64,000 bases of DNA from [Clostridium] clostridioforme AGR2157 (GCF_000424325.1 NZ_AUJR01000017.1:1-64000), one strand, 5' to 3'; positions 25,557 to 33,933 are shown, counted from the stretch's first letter. Translations and numbers: made by a program. Notes: generated by a model not told the origin, from the letters alone.

Positions 25557-25715
25557 CTTTCCACAGATGACATGGGGTATTTGGCAGATGAAAAGAGGCC
25601 AGCTTTTGAAATTCAGGCAGCACATAGCTGAAATTTTGTTGGAAGTGATGATAGCTTTCTGCAGAAACTGATGGTATTGTGTTACCTAAAACAAAACCAA
25701 GGGATGGAGGAAAAG

Positions 25716-25922
25716 ATGATGCCAAAGATATACTATTCAGTGGAGGATGGTCAGGAAATCATGCTGGAGAAATTTTATGATTTTCCAGAGGCAGTCCGAT
25801 GCGCGGAGCAGACAGAAGAAGCAAAAGAAATATTTGCCTTTAAAGAAAATGGGGATGACCATGAGCTGATTGGCTGCTATTGGATAAGAGAAAACAAAGA
25901 TAACAAGGGGACACCAGAATAA
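25716..25922 (+). CDS. Small acidic ICE protein, unrecognised
   Basis: The 68-residue acidic protein starts MMPKIYYSVEDGQ, behind GGAGG with 5-base spacing; the second ATG at 25719 is equally good. It has no membrane segment and no motif I recognise. It is the first gene of the element and is closed off by the terminator at 25980, so it forms its own transcript unit at the attL side, where excision or regulatory factors often sit. That function is not shown by the sequence. Confidence 0.6.
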   Translation: MMPKIYYSVEDGQEIMLEKFYDFPEAVRCAEQTEEAKEIFAFKENGDDHELIGCYWIRENKDNKGTPE

Positions 25923-25979
25923 CGGTGTTCTCTTTTCCATATACCGGGCAGCCCTTAGATTACCAGGATGATTGATGAG

Positions 25980-26025
25980 AGCGGATAGGTTCTTCGTGAT
26001 TTGCGAAAACCTGATCGCTTTTTTT
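25980..26025 (+). terminator. Rho-independent terminator
   Basis: AGCGgATAGGTT (25980-25991) pairs with AACCTgATCGCT (26008-26019), including a C-G rich extension around TTCG/CGAA, followed by a run of seven T. It separates the first small ICE gene from the downstream operon. Confidence 0.85.
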
Positions 26026-26080
26026 GTTGCCTGAGAAATAGGGGACTGTAAAAAAAATGAAGAAGAAAGGACTGAGAACA

Positions 26081-26758
26081 ATGACTGCACGATTTATGAG
26101 CAATACCCCTTATGCAAATGTGGAGTTTGAAATGCAGCGGGTTCCTGGGTTCAGTCCCAGAGGTTCCGGCATGCGTGTGAGCCGCCTGGAATACAGCGTC
26201 AGTAGCTTCGGATGCCAGCATTGTGTTTATAAGAGCAGAGAAAAAAATTGCGATATTCCCGTTGGAAGTACCTGTTTTCGCGAGCGGCTTGTGGAGGGCT
26301 GTGTACCGCTTTCGGAGCTGTTGGAGGTACTAACCAGAGAAGTGCCGGTTCGCCCCTTTGTAGCCCGTGTGTTGCGCCTGTCGCGGCAGCAAGAGCCGCT
26401 CTTTGAAAACGAAGCCCACAGACAGAGATTTGAGGAGACAGAAGAAAATGGAACAAGCTTTTCCGGTCAGACTGCTGCGTTATTTTTGCTGACTGCGGAT
26501 CCATTCCTATGGAGCAAAGCGCAACCGGCTGTGGCTCTGGGAAGCATTGATTTTTCCTCTATTCGCATTCATGGGGTGGATCTGGACGGATATGTCCTGT
26601 TTCATACAGCGAAGGATTTATACAAAGGGACCAAACACATCAGCTTGTCAGAACTGACTGACCCGGAGCTGGTAAGTGACAGTGTGTTTCGGCTGTTGAT
26701 AACGGCTTTCCTGATCTGCCGGTATGGAACAGCAGTTGTGACGGCAGAAAGGAGCTGA
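26081..26758 (+). CDS. ICE hypothetical protein with N-terminal cysteine cluster
   Basis: The 225-residue protein has CQHCVYKSREKNCD followed by STCF at about residues 45-65, a four-Cys arrangement that may bind metal. The remainder is mixed alpha/beta with no known motif. ATG 26081 is chosen, with AAAGGA 9 bases upstream; the frame also opens at 26057 without an SD. It ends two bases before the ArdA-like gene, so the two are coupled. No function is assigned. Confidence 0.6.
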   Translation: MTARFMSNTPYANVEFEMQRVPGFSPRGSGMRVSRLEYSVSSFGCQHCVYKSREKNCDIPVGSTCFRERLVEGCVPLSELLEVLTREVPVRPFVARVLRLSRQQEPLFENEAHRQRFEETEENGTSFSGQTAALFLLTADPFLWSKAQPAVALGSIDFSSIRIHGVDLDGYVLFHTAKDLYKGTKHISLSELTDPELVSDSVFRLLITAFLICRYGTAVVTAERS

Positions 26759-26760
26759 TT

Positions 26761-28401
26761 ATGTTGAAAGTTCAATTGTCGAAGCCGGATGGCAGCCACG
26801 GAGAATGGCTTCAGCTTCCTGCTGAGTACGACCGGATCAGGCGCATATTTACAGCACTTGCAGATGAAGAACACCCGGCGCTTCTGATTACAGCGGCGGA
26901 AACGGATATTGCTCCTATGCATCAGTTTCTGGTTGGAAAGTATGTGGAGCAGAGGCGTGGTATCCGGGATATGGATTTTTTGACCCGCCGGATTGAGGGG
27001 TTCACGGAGCAGGAAAAAGCTGTTTTCGGTGCGGCACTGGAGATTGAGCAGCCATCTACCATCATGGAGATGGCAAACCTTTCCTGCAACCTGGATAAGT
27101 TTGCTGTTTATCCGAAGGTACAAAATGAAGCGGAGCTTGGTGAATACTTGTTGAATATTCAGGTGGTTGATGAGCAGCTGCTTCCCTATGTGGATCGGAG
27201 AAAGTATGGCAGAGACTATGCACTCAGCCATGCCGGTGCCTTTTGTGAATCCGGTTATATAGTCAGAACCGGGGAGGCGTTAAAGCCTGTTTATACCGAA
27301 AGGAATCCGCCAGATCCTGGATATGCTCCTAACAGCCTGTTTCTGCTTCGTCTGTATTCTTCCCATTACGCTGACAGCCATCCCAATACCTACTCCCTGT
27401 CGCTTCCTGCTACAGAAGAAAAGATGGAACTGGCGAGGAAAAACCTTGGGGTCAATCATCTGGAGGAATGCAGCATTATAGACCTGACCAGCCAGATACG
27501 GGATTTGGAAAGTCATCTCCCCTATGACTACAGTATTGACGGATTAAATGACTTTGCCAGACTGCTTGGGAGCAAGGTACTGGATGGTGCAGAGGAAACC
27601 GTGGAGCGGCTGTGCGCAGTCCTGACAGCAGAAATACCAGAAACGATACAGGAAGCTTCTGAAATCGCAGAAAATCTGAATCAATATACCATTCTGCCTG
27701 ACGATATCAGAACACCGGAAGAATATGCCCATCATGTGCTGCAGGAAGCAGATATCCATATTAACGATGAAATTTATGGGTTTGTGGACTTTGAGGGCTT
27801 TGGAAAAGCCAGGATGCAGAGGGATGGGGTGGTGTCAACAGTGCATGGCATGGTGCTTCGTAAGGATTATCTGCTCCGGCAGCTTCCGGAGGAACTGGTT
27901 TCCTTAAAGCTGTTCAGCCCTCTCTATCCGCAGCTTTATGAGAGAAACGAATGGGGAGATCTGATGAATGAACCGACCTACATGGGAACAGATGAATTGT
28001 GCGACTATCAGGATGAGATTCTGGCAGCCATTGAGCGGGAATGTCTGGATGAGGAGGGGAACCGTGGTCTTGCAGTCTATTTGGACAATGAACTTCTTAA
28101 ACGCAAAGTGTTCAGCATGAATCCGACTGTCGAAAAATGGGATGGCCGGCTTTGGGGCGTTCTGGAGGTACAGAGCTATGGGGCGCTGTCTGATGCAGAA
28201 ATGAAAGGTGTTATGGAGGAATGGTCTGGGCAGGAAAGTGATGGATGGGGCGAGGGCTTTGAGCAGAGGGAAATTAAAATCGAAGCCGGAGAACTGTGCA
28301 TCAGCTTTTGGAGTTCGGATAGAGACTTTTTCATCAAGACGGAGCAGGAACTGAAGCATGAACAATCTCAGAACATGGAGATGCAGATGGGAGGAATGTA
28401 G
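26761..28401 (+). CDS. Large ArdA-like antirestriction protein (tandem ArdA modules)
   Basis: The 546 acidic residues contain at least two segments resembling the C-terminal half of ArdA: around 125-175 (ELGEYLLNIQ, YVDRRKYGRDYALSHAGAF, GYIVRTG) and around 320-370 (EEYAHHVLQEA, YGFVDFEGFGKARMQRDG, VSTVHGMVLR). The Tn916 ArdA has an equivalent (ALGEVPASLQNYIDYQAYG). ArdA mimics DNA and blocks type I restriction as the element enters a new host. At over three times the usual 165-170 residues, this looks like a fused or duplicated form. A further 110-residue tail follows. The start has GAAAGGAG. Confidence 0.75.
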   Translation: MLKVQLSKPDGSHGEWLQLPAEYDRIRRIFTALADEEHPALLITAAETDIAPMHQFLVGKYVEQRRGIRDMDFLTRRIEGFTEQEKAVFGAALEIEQPSTIMEMANLSCNLDKFAVYPKVQNEAELGEYLLNIQVVDEQLLPYVDRRKYGRDYALSHAGAFCESGYIVRTGEALKPVYTERNPPDPGYAPNSLFLLRLYSSHYADSHPNTYSLSLPATEEKMELARKNLGVNHLEECSIIDLTSQIRDLESHLPYDYSIDGLNDFARLLGSKVLDGAEETVERLCAVLTAEIPETIQEASEIAENLNQYTILPDDIRTPEEYAHHVLQEADIHINDEIYGFVDFEGFGKARMQRDGVVSTVHGMVLRKDYLLRQLPEELVSLKLFSPLYPQLYERNEWGDLMNEPTYMGTDELCDYQDEILAAIERECLDEEGNRGLAVYLDNELLKRKVFSMNPTVEKWDGRLWGVLEVQSYGALSDAEMKGVMEEWSGQESDGWGEGFEQREIKIEAGELCISFWSSDRDFFIKTEQELKHEQSQNMEMQMGGM

Positions 28402-29589
28402 ATGCAGGTAACGATCACAGCAGACGAATACAAAGATTGCCGGGGATACAGTGATGTGGAGCTGGAGCTGCCGACAGACCGGTTCAGCCTTGCAGATGCA
28501 TTGGAACGTGCCCGTGTGCCGGATGGCGGCTATGAATTGCACAGTTTTTATGACTGGCCGGAGTTTATCAAATATGCACTGACAAGGGCAGAAAACAAAA
28601 CATTGGAGGAAGTGAACTTTCTGGCACATAAGGTCAGTGAGATGGATACAGATCAGCTTCACATCTATGAAGGTATTTTAAAGCTGCGTTTTGACAGCGA
28701 TATAGACCATCCCATGTCAATGAAAGAACTGATCAATACTGCTTATAATCTGAAATGTTTTGAACTCTATCCCGGTGTGACAGATTACCAGGAGCTTGGC
28801 GAAATCTGCATACAGAACGAAATAATGGATTGGATTAAAAAACTTCCTGATGAAATCGTAGAAATGCTGGATCCCGAAAAGGTTGGAACTTCTGTCTGCC
28901 GCGATGACCAGGGGATTTTTATAAGAGAAGGATATCTGTTCCGCAGTGCGCCGGACGGACCGGAGATTTACGATGGCATCCATCTGCCGGATCAGGAGTA
29001 TCACCATGGCGGTATCATTTCGCTGCGGTTGGAACGGAAGGACATTTTCTTGGATGCCAATACAGAAGTGTGGCTGGAGCTTCCCGCAGATAGACAGAAG
29101 ATTCATCAGGTACTGGATTTTCTTGGAACAAGTGATTTGGATGTCTGTATGATTGTGGAAATGGAAAGCATTGTGCCTGCGATGAAAGATCATTTAACTG
29201 GATATGAGGACATCGAAAAGCTGAATACGCTGACAGAGCGTATCGCTGCTTTTCCGGACAGTCGGACACTTGCCAAGTACAAGGCAATCCTGATGATGGA
29301 GGATTGCTATGATCTGGACATGGTTCTGGATATTATAAACAATCTGGATTGTTATGATTTTGATACTCAGATTATGTCGCCGGGTCATTATGCAGAATAT
29401 ATCCTGAAAGAAGCGGGCTTTGATCCGGATGATCCGGCATTTTGCGGTTTTGATTTTTACGACTACGGGGAGCGGCAGCTTCAGGGAAGTGGCTATGTGG
29501 CAACTGCCTATGGTACAGTAATCCGCAATGACCTGCCATTTATTCTTGAATACACGAAACCGCCGGAGCAGGGAATGACCATGCAGTAA
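28402..29589 (+). CDS. Second ArdA-like antirestriction protein
   Basis: The 395 acidic residues begin immediately after the previous stop. They repeat the same plan: LAHKVSEMDTDQLHIYEGIL and ELGEICIQNEI in the first half, then RNDLPF-type ends after CGFDFYDYGERQLQGSGYV (about 345-365). The element thus carries two adjacent, diverged ArdA-like proteins, perhaps against different restriction enzymes. GGGAGGAATGTAG provides the SD across the junction. Confidence 0.7.
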   Translation: MQVTITADEYKDCRGYSDVELELPTDRFSLADALERARVPDGGYELHSFYDWPEFIKYALTRAENKTLEEVNFLAHKVSEMDTDQLHIYEGILKLRFDSDIDHPMSMKELINTAYNLKCFELYPGVTDYQELGEICIQNEIMDWIKKLPDEIVEMLDPEKVGTSVCRDDQGIFIREGYLFRSAPDGPEIYDGIHLPDQEYHHGGIISLRLERKDIFLDANTEVWLELPADRQKIHQVLDFLGTSDLDVCMIVEMESIVPAMKDHLTGYEDIEKLNTLTERIAAFPDSRTLAKYKAILMMEDCYDLDMVLDIINNLDCYDFDTQIMSPGHYAEYILKEAGFDPDDPAFCGFDFYDYGERQLQGSGYVATAYGTVIRNDLPFILEYTKPPEQGMTMQ

Positions 29590-29612
29590 GAGCAGAGAAA
29601 GGAAGAGAAAGA

Positions 29613-29978
29613 ATGGCACTTTTTGATGCAGCGAAAGAAGGATATGAACTGACGGAAATTGATGGAAGACCGGTTCTTTTTACTAATATGCGTCTGAACC
29701 GGGACACCGTTCCGGCTGGGATTTTTTGTTATGATGTACGGGATTCAGACGCTCTGGACGGGAGCATGGCTGAGATTAAGGCGGTGGTGGTTGTCAACCA
29801 CTGGGGAACTATTCTGTGCAAAGATCCGTTTCCTGTAGATGAATATGGCAGCTATTATCCGAAGGACTGGGGATATCTTGGCAAGAACATGAGCCTTGAG
29901 GAATTTCAGGAAACCGGCAGGGAACAGCTTGCCGCTTATCTGCTGCCGGAAGCACCGCAGACAGAACCTGTTATGTAG
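29613..29978 (+). CDS. LPD28-domain protein
   Basis: The 121-residue protein matches the layout of LPD28 (large polyvalent-protein-associated domain 28) as I recall it: YELTEIDGRPVLFTNMRLNRDTVP, then FCYDVRDSD and VVVVNHWGTILCKDPFPVD. This domain recurs in phage and conjugative-element polyvalent proteins delivered early to recipients. Its function is unknown. The gene sits between the ArdA-like genes and the DNA methylase. Confidence 0.7.
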   Translation: MALFDAAKEGYELTEIDGRPVLFTNMRLNRDTVPAGIFCYDVRDSDALDGSMAEIKAVVVVNHWGTILCKDPFPVDEYGSYYPKDWGYLGKNMSLEEFQETGREQLAAYLLPEAPQTEPVM

Positions 29979-30010
29979 AAAAGTTTGCCATAAAAAGGAG
30001 GTGATGCGGC

Positions 30011-30968
30011 ATTAATAGCTTTATCAGCTGGGTAGGTGGAAAAAAAGCATTGAGGAAGCTGATTTACACCATGTTCCCGGCGAATTTCGACTGTTTACAT
30101 TGAAGTATTCGGAGGCGGAGGCTGGGTACTGTTTGGCAAACCGCCGGATCAGAAATGCATGGAAGTGTATAACGATTACAATTCCAATCTTGCAAATCTG
30201 TTCTACTGTGTAAAGAACCGGACTGTAGCTTTCCTGCAGGAACTGGGGTTCCTTCCGCTAAACAGCAGGGATGAGTTTACTGTAATTAGGGATTTTATAG
30301 ACAAGCAGGTGTTTGATACCAGCTTTCTGAAAGAGGAGCTGCAGCTGGCAGAGCACTCCCTTTTGCCGCCGGAATTTGAGGAACTGAAAGCCATTCTGTT
30401 GGAGAATGCGGAGGTCACCGATGTAAAGAGGGCAGCTGCTTTTTTTAAACTGATTCGCTACAGCTACGGAAGCGGCTGTACTTCTTATGGATGCCGGCCT
30501 TTTGATGTGCGAAAATGTTTTGCCGCTATCTGGCAGGCATCATACAGGCTTGCTGATACGGTAATAGAGAATAAGGATTTTGAGGCGCTGATCCGGCAAT
30601 ACGACCGGGAAGGCGCCTTTTTCTATTGTGACCCGCCTTATTACGAAACAGAAGGACATTATGCGGTAGTATTCCGCAGGGAGGATCATGCCAGACTTCG
30701 GGATGCGCTGGCTGAGGCAAAAGGAAAATGGATGGTCAGTTATAACGACTGTGAATTTATTCGGGAGCTGTATGCGGGATATACGATTACTGCTGTGACC
30801 CGTATCAATAACCTGGCGCAGCGGTATGACGGCGGCTGTGAATTCCCGGAGGTTATCATTACCAACTATGATCCGGGTGAGCTGGAGCGGACAAAGCCGC
30901 AGCAGCTCCATCTTTTTGCCCTGTGTGGTGAAGAGGAAGACGATTACTATGAAGTTGTGGGGCGGTAA
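30011..30968 (+). pseudogene. Dam-type (D12 class) adenine-N6 DNA methyltransferase, frameshifted
   Basis: Frame one gives INSFISWVGGKKALRKL.. from 30011 and ends at TGA 30101. The continuation YIEVFGGGGWVLFGKPP lies in the next frame, from 30096. Removing one T from TTT (30094-30096) restores a continuous protein of about 319 residues. Catalytic DPPY (CDPPYYETEGHY) and the SAM motif FGGGG are intact. No ATG exists at the N-terminus: a perfect SD (AAGGAGGTGAT) is followed 9 bases after AGGAGG by ATT AAT AGC, where homologues would be expected to begin MNSF. The lesion could be real, a recoding site or a sequencing error. The family methylates GATC-like sites. Confidence 0.75.
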
Positions 30969-30988
30969 AGCCCGGAAATGGAGGAAAT

Positions 30989-31249
30989 ATGGGACAGGCA
31001 GAAAAGAAAACACAGGGGGACACTGCCAGACTGGGGGTGCTTTCTATCCCCAATGTGATGCTGGAGGCAGCGGGGATTCCACCGGACAGTGACCTGATTG
31101 TGGAAATCCTGCCCGGCGTGCTGCTGATTGGTGCAGAACAGCCCCTGTGGCAGGCCAACCGGCCTTATTTGAAGCTGTTCGATGACCTTGGCATCGAACC
31201 GGAGGAGGTAACAGCGATTCTGGAGAAGGGAGGATATTTTGATGAATAA
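30989..31249 (+). CDS. Small AbrB-like protein, first of an overlapping pair
   Basis: The 86-residue protein carries LGVLSIPNVMLEAAGIPPDSDLIVEI, which resembles the swapped-hairpin AbrB/MazE fold (rule-like LxIPxxxxxxxGI). The C-terminus (LKLFDDLGIEPEEVTAILEKGGYFDE) is helical. It overlaps the next AbrB-type gene by 8 bases. It may be a transcription regulator; no toxin partner is next to it. The SD is GGAGG. Confidence 0.6.
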   Translation: MGQAEKKTQGDTARLGVLSIPNVMLEAAGIPPDSDLIVEILPGVLLIGAEQPLWQANRPYLKLFDDLGIEPEEVTAILEKGGYFDE

Positions 31250-31520
31250 ACCGATTTATAAGCTGGTTGACAGCAAGGGGCGTGTGCTGATTCCAAAAGC
31301 CCTGCGGGACATGGCAAAGATGGAATACGGGGATATTGTAAGGCTGGGACTCGCAGATGGAAAAGTCACGGTACGCAAGGTGGATATCGTAGAGGCAGGA
31401 GACCAGTCTCCGGAAGCAGTGGAGGCCTATGTTCGTGCTGCCTTTAAATCCATGCCCGACAGTACCAGGCTGGAGCTGATCGGGGAACTGAGCAGCCTGC
31501 TCCAGAAGAAGGAGGGATAA
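31242..31520 (+). CDS. AbrB/MazE/SpoVT family DNA-binding protein
   Basis: The 92-residue protein opens with the AbrB swapped-hairpin domain: YKLVDSKGRVLIPKALRDMAKMEYGDIVRLG. A helical C-terminus follows, perhaps for oligomerisation. GGGAGG lies 8 bases before ATG 31242; a TTG at 31239 is also in frame. It is probably a regulator of element genes. Confidence 0.8.
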   Translation: MNKPIYKLVDSKGRVLIPKALRDMAKMEYGDIVRLGLADGKVTVRKVDIVEAGDQSPEAVEAYVRAAFKSMPDSTRLELIGELSSLLQKKEG

Positions 31521-31523
31521 TTC

Positions 31524-32096
31524 ATGCAAGTGTTTCACCGTGAGGACTGCAGCCAGACAGGTAATGGGATTGACCTGAAAAATAAGGTTGTGGTTCTTTC
31601 TGCAAATGTGCTGCCCAAAGAACATTCCGGGCAGCTCTTTTTTTGTACCGGGGGAAGCGGAGCGAATCCCGCTCCCATGGGCAGCACTGTTTTTCTGATC
31701 TCTCTTTCTGATGGGGAAGCCTGCCGGTGTGAGCGAAGCGATGTGGTTGGCACGCTGGAGCCGGAACTGCTGCCGGAAGAAGCGAAGCTGCAGCTTTCCC
31801 AGATCCGGCCTGTTGGAGCCGCAGACCTGCATCACCATGAGCCGGAGTATTCCGGCTACAGCTTTTTGGAGGACGGGAGGTATGCCGCAGGTGCCTGGCT
31901 CTGCAGTCCCCAGGAAGTCATGGACTATGTGGAGATGCAGAAGCCCTATCAGCATCGTGTGCTGATCTGCGACCGGGATGACTTTGCCGTGATGGAAGTT
32001 GTAAAAGAGCAGGTGATTTTCCCTACCCAAAAGGAGCTTGAGGCATTCCGGGAGGATACACAGGAGCAGAAAGGCGGCGGTATGGAAATGAAGTAA
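31524..32096 (+). CDS. ICE hypothetical protein with polyvalent-protein-like N-terminal domain
   Basis: The N-terminal half of this 190-residue protein (VVVLSANVLP, LFFCTGGSGANPAPMGSTVF, SDGEACRCERSDVVGTLEPE) resembles a module I associate with YodL/DUF4316-type proteins of phages and conjugative elements. The C-terminal half (about 100-175) is acidic with no motif. It is tightly coupled to the genes on both sides (3 and 13 bases). Confidence 0.55.
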   Translation: MQVFHREDCSQTGNGIDLKNKVVVLSANVLPKEHSGQLFFCTGGSGANPAPMGSTVFLISLSDGEACRCERSDVVGTLEPELLPEEAKLQLSQIRPVGAADLHHHEPEYSGYSFLEDGRYAAGAWLCSPQEVMDYVEMQKPYQHRVLICDRDDFAVMEVVKEQVIFPTQKELEAFREDTQEQKGGGMEMK

Positions 32097-32109
32097 GGAG
32101 GAATGCCCC

Positions 32110-32670
32110 ATGAAACCAATCCGTATTGAGAACGGGATTGTCATCTACTACGGGAACCTGGCCGGCCGCATCCGAAACGGACAGGCGGTGGTCGATCCCA
32201 TGTTTCAGGTACCGGAGCTGAAGGAATTTCTGGAGAAGCAGCGGAATGTGAATGAAATCAAATGGCAGGACGGAATCTTTGACCAGCTGGCCAGCGGGCA
32301 GGGAGAAACCAGGGAAATTCAGAGCCTAAAGAACTGCCGGGTCTGGCAGCTGAAACCGGAGGTGGATATCTGCAAGAAATTCATCGGATATGATGCCCTG
32401 ATTCAAAAATTCGGGATGCTCAATCCGGAGGACTACCGGCTGGTGTTTGACGGTGCAGTGGACACCAATAATCTGGAAGCGCTCTATACCAAATTTAACG
32501 TGGACCATCCGGCCAGCTATGCCGGGCATTCCCTCTCCATGAGCGATGTTCTGGAACTGTACGATGAATCCGGCAGTTCCTTTTATTATCTGGATAGTTT
32601 CGATTTCAAACAGGTAGATTTTGAGCCGCCGGATCAGGAGATGGCACATATCCAGACCATGCAGTTTTAA
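32110..32670 (+). CDS. YodL-domain protein
   Basis: The 186-residue protein has a C-terminal YodL-like domain (about 85-175): WQLKPEVDICKKFIGYDAL, DYRLVFDGAVDTNNLEALYTKFN, then HSLSMSDVLELYDESG and YLDSFDFKQV. YodL domains are common in mobile elements and their biochemistry is unknown. The SD is TAAGGAGGAATGCCCC. Confidence 0.75.
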   Translation: MKPIRIENGIVIYYGNLAGRIRNGQAVVDPMFQVPELKEFLEKQRNVNEIKWQDGIFDQLASGQGETREIQSLKNCRVWQLKPEVDICKKFIGYDALIQKFGMLNPEDYRLVFDGAVDTNNLEALYTKFNVDHPASYAGHSLSMSDVLELYDESGSSFYYLDSFDFKQVDFEPPDQEMAHIQTMQF

Positions 32671-32700
32671 GCAGGCAGTATCCGCTGTCTGTTTTTTACT
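32671..32700 (+). terminator. Possible weak terminator
   Basis: An imperfect hairpin formed by GCAGGCAG and CTGTCTG is followed by six T just after the YodL gene stop. The stem contains mismatches. Confidence 0.35.
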
Positions 32701-32764
32701 GAAATAAATTACAGAAAGGACGCTTTTCACATGAAAAAGCAGAAAAAAAGGAGGAAGCAATTTT

Positions 32765-33106
32765 ATGGCAACACTGGATATCCGAATCACATCCATGTAC
32801 CCGCCCGGCTCACAGGGAGGGACAAGAGCTTATGCCTCAGCAACCATCGACGGATGCTTTGCCGTCCGGGGAATCAAAGTCGTCGAGGGCGGTAAGGACG
32901 GTCTGTTCGTCTCCATGCCCAGCCGCAAAAACCAGGACGGGTACAAGGAAGTCTGTTTTCCTGTAACCGCTGAGTTCAGGGAACAGCTCTACAGCGGAGT
33001 GCTGAATGCCTACCATCAGGCACTCACCATGGCGCAGGCTCCGGCCGCACCCCAGCAGGCAGCCCCGGAGCAGGAAGCCACCGGCCAGCAGATGGCCGGA
33101 ATGTAA
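32765..33106 (+). CDS. SpoVG family protein
   Basis: The 113-residue protein contains the SpoVG core (LDIRITSMYPPG, AYASATIDGCFAVRGIKVVEG, GLFVSMPSRKNQDGYKEVCFPV), followed by a Gln/Ala-rich tail. SpoVG proteins bind nucleic acid and tune gene expression. ICE-borne copies are frequent in Clostridia and probably regulate element genes. The SD is AAAGGAGGAAG. Confidence 0.88.
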   Translation: MATLDIRITSMYPPGSQGGTRAYASATIDGCFAVRGIKVVEGGKDGLFVSMPSRKNQDGYKEVCFPVTAEFREQLYSGVLNAYHQALTMAQAPAAPQQAAPEQEATGQQMAGM

Positions 33107-33146
33107 CTGAAAACATCAGAGTATCAAGATAATGGAGAAATCAAGA

Positions 33147-33377
33147 ATGAAGAAATTTGTAAACCATACCTGTGCTGTTGTTGCCATGAAAGCCATGAAT
33201 CTGAGACAGAAGCTTGCCGAGCAGAGAGCGGAGGGCTATGTGGATACCGCCATCAAGATCCTGATTGCGGTTGTGCTGGGCGCCCTTTTGCTGGCAGGTC
33301 TATATGCACTGTTTAACGATACGGTTCTGCCGACTCTTGTACGCAGGGTGCAGGAAATGTTCGACTATGCCGGATAA
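33147..33377 (+). CDS. DUF6133-like small pilin-type protein
   Basis: The 76-residue protein has a basic leader, the motif AEGYVDTAIK, and a single hydrophobic segment (ILIAVVLGALLLAGLYALF), the layout of a Flp/Tad major pilin precursor. Processing would be expected after the Gly of EGYVD. The canonical Glu at mature position 5 is missing. The prepilin peptidase gene overlaps its 3' end, and the same EGYVD motif occurs in the DUF4320 protein downstream. Start 33147 has GGAG 9 bases upstream, better than ATG 33132. Confidence 0.75.
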   Translation: MKKFVNHTCAVVAMKAMNLRQKLAEQRAEGYVDTAIKILIAVVLGALLLAGLYALFNDTVLPTLVRRVQEMFDYAG

Positions 33378-33837
33378 GCTGACAGCCTCCGATCCGGCGA
33401 TGCTTACCCTGCAGGCAGGGATGTTTCTCCTTCTGCTGTTGGCGGCTTCTCTCAGTGATCTGAAGCGGAGGGAGATTCCGGACCGGTTACAGCTTGCTAT
33501 TGCATCCCTCACATTCCTGTCATTTTCTCCGGGAAATTTCTGGGGGATTCTTGGCGCATTGCCATATCTTCTGGTCGCCCTGTTTTTTGGAGGCTGCGAG
33601 GGCATGGGAGGCGGGGATATCAAGCTGGCGGCAGCCACCGGACTTGTGCTGGGACTGCCGGCCAGCCTGACCGCTTCTATTCTGGGACTGGGGAGTATGT
33701 GCCTGGTCTGTGGGCTGATTACTGTAAAACGGCGGCTCCATGGGAAGAAAGAAAAAATCCCTTTTCCGGTGGGACCGTTTCTGGCGGCTGGCGCGGCCGC
33801 CGCTTATTTTATGAAAATTGGAGGTTTGATTTTATGA
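33367..33837 (+). CDS. Prepilin peptidase, A24 family (TadV/CpaA-like)
   Basis: The 156-residue integral membrane aspartyl protease carries both catalytic Asp motifs: SDLKRREIPD (about residue 30) and GGGDIKLAAATG (about residue 85). About five hydrophobic segments are visible. It lacks the methyltransferase domain of type IV prepilin peptidases, as is normal for the Tad group. It overlaps the pilin gene by 11 bases and is the likely processor of the pilin-like proteins in this cluster. Confidence 0.9.
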   Translation: MPDKLTASDPAMLTLQAGMFLLLLLAASLSDLKRREIPDRLQLAIASLTFLSFSPGNFWGILGALPYLLVALFFGGCEGMGGGDIKLAAATGLVLGLPASLTASILGLGSMCLVCGLITVKRRLHGKKEKIPFPVGPFLAAGAAAAYFMKIGGLIL

Positions 33838-33920
33838 AAAGAAAGCTCATCATTTCCCTTTGTGCAATCGTTCCTGTGGCAGCTATGGCAGCCTTTCTTA
33901 TCCGCCGCCGCTGTCAGTAA
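33834..33920 (+). CDS. 28-residue single-span membrane peptide
   Basis: An ATGA overlap couples this frame to the prepilin peptidase stop. GGAGG lies 9 bases before the ATG. The peptide has a basic start (MKRKLI), a hydrophobic core (ISLCAIVPVAAMAAFL) and an RRRCQ end. A terminator follows directly, so it is the last frame of the transcript. It may be a small pilus or membrane factor; no family is known to me. Confidence 0.5.
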   Translation: MKRKLIISLCAIVPVAAMAAFLIRRRCQ

Positions 33921-33933
33921 GGCAGGCAAACCG

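Larger units (their letters stand above)
25346..25590. repeat. 15-bp direct repeat pair flanking the rlmD/ICE junction
   Basis: GGTATTTGGCAGATG is present at 25346-25360 (inside rlmD) and again at 25576-25590 (in the noncoding start of the ICE), 230 bases apart. Possible origins are a remnant of an older rlmD end, stacked integration events or chance. Confidence 0.6.
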
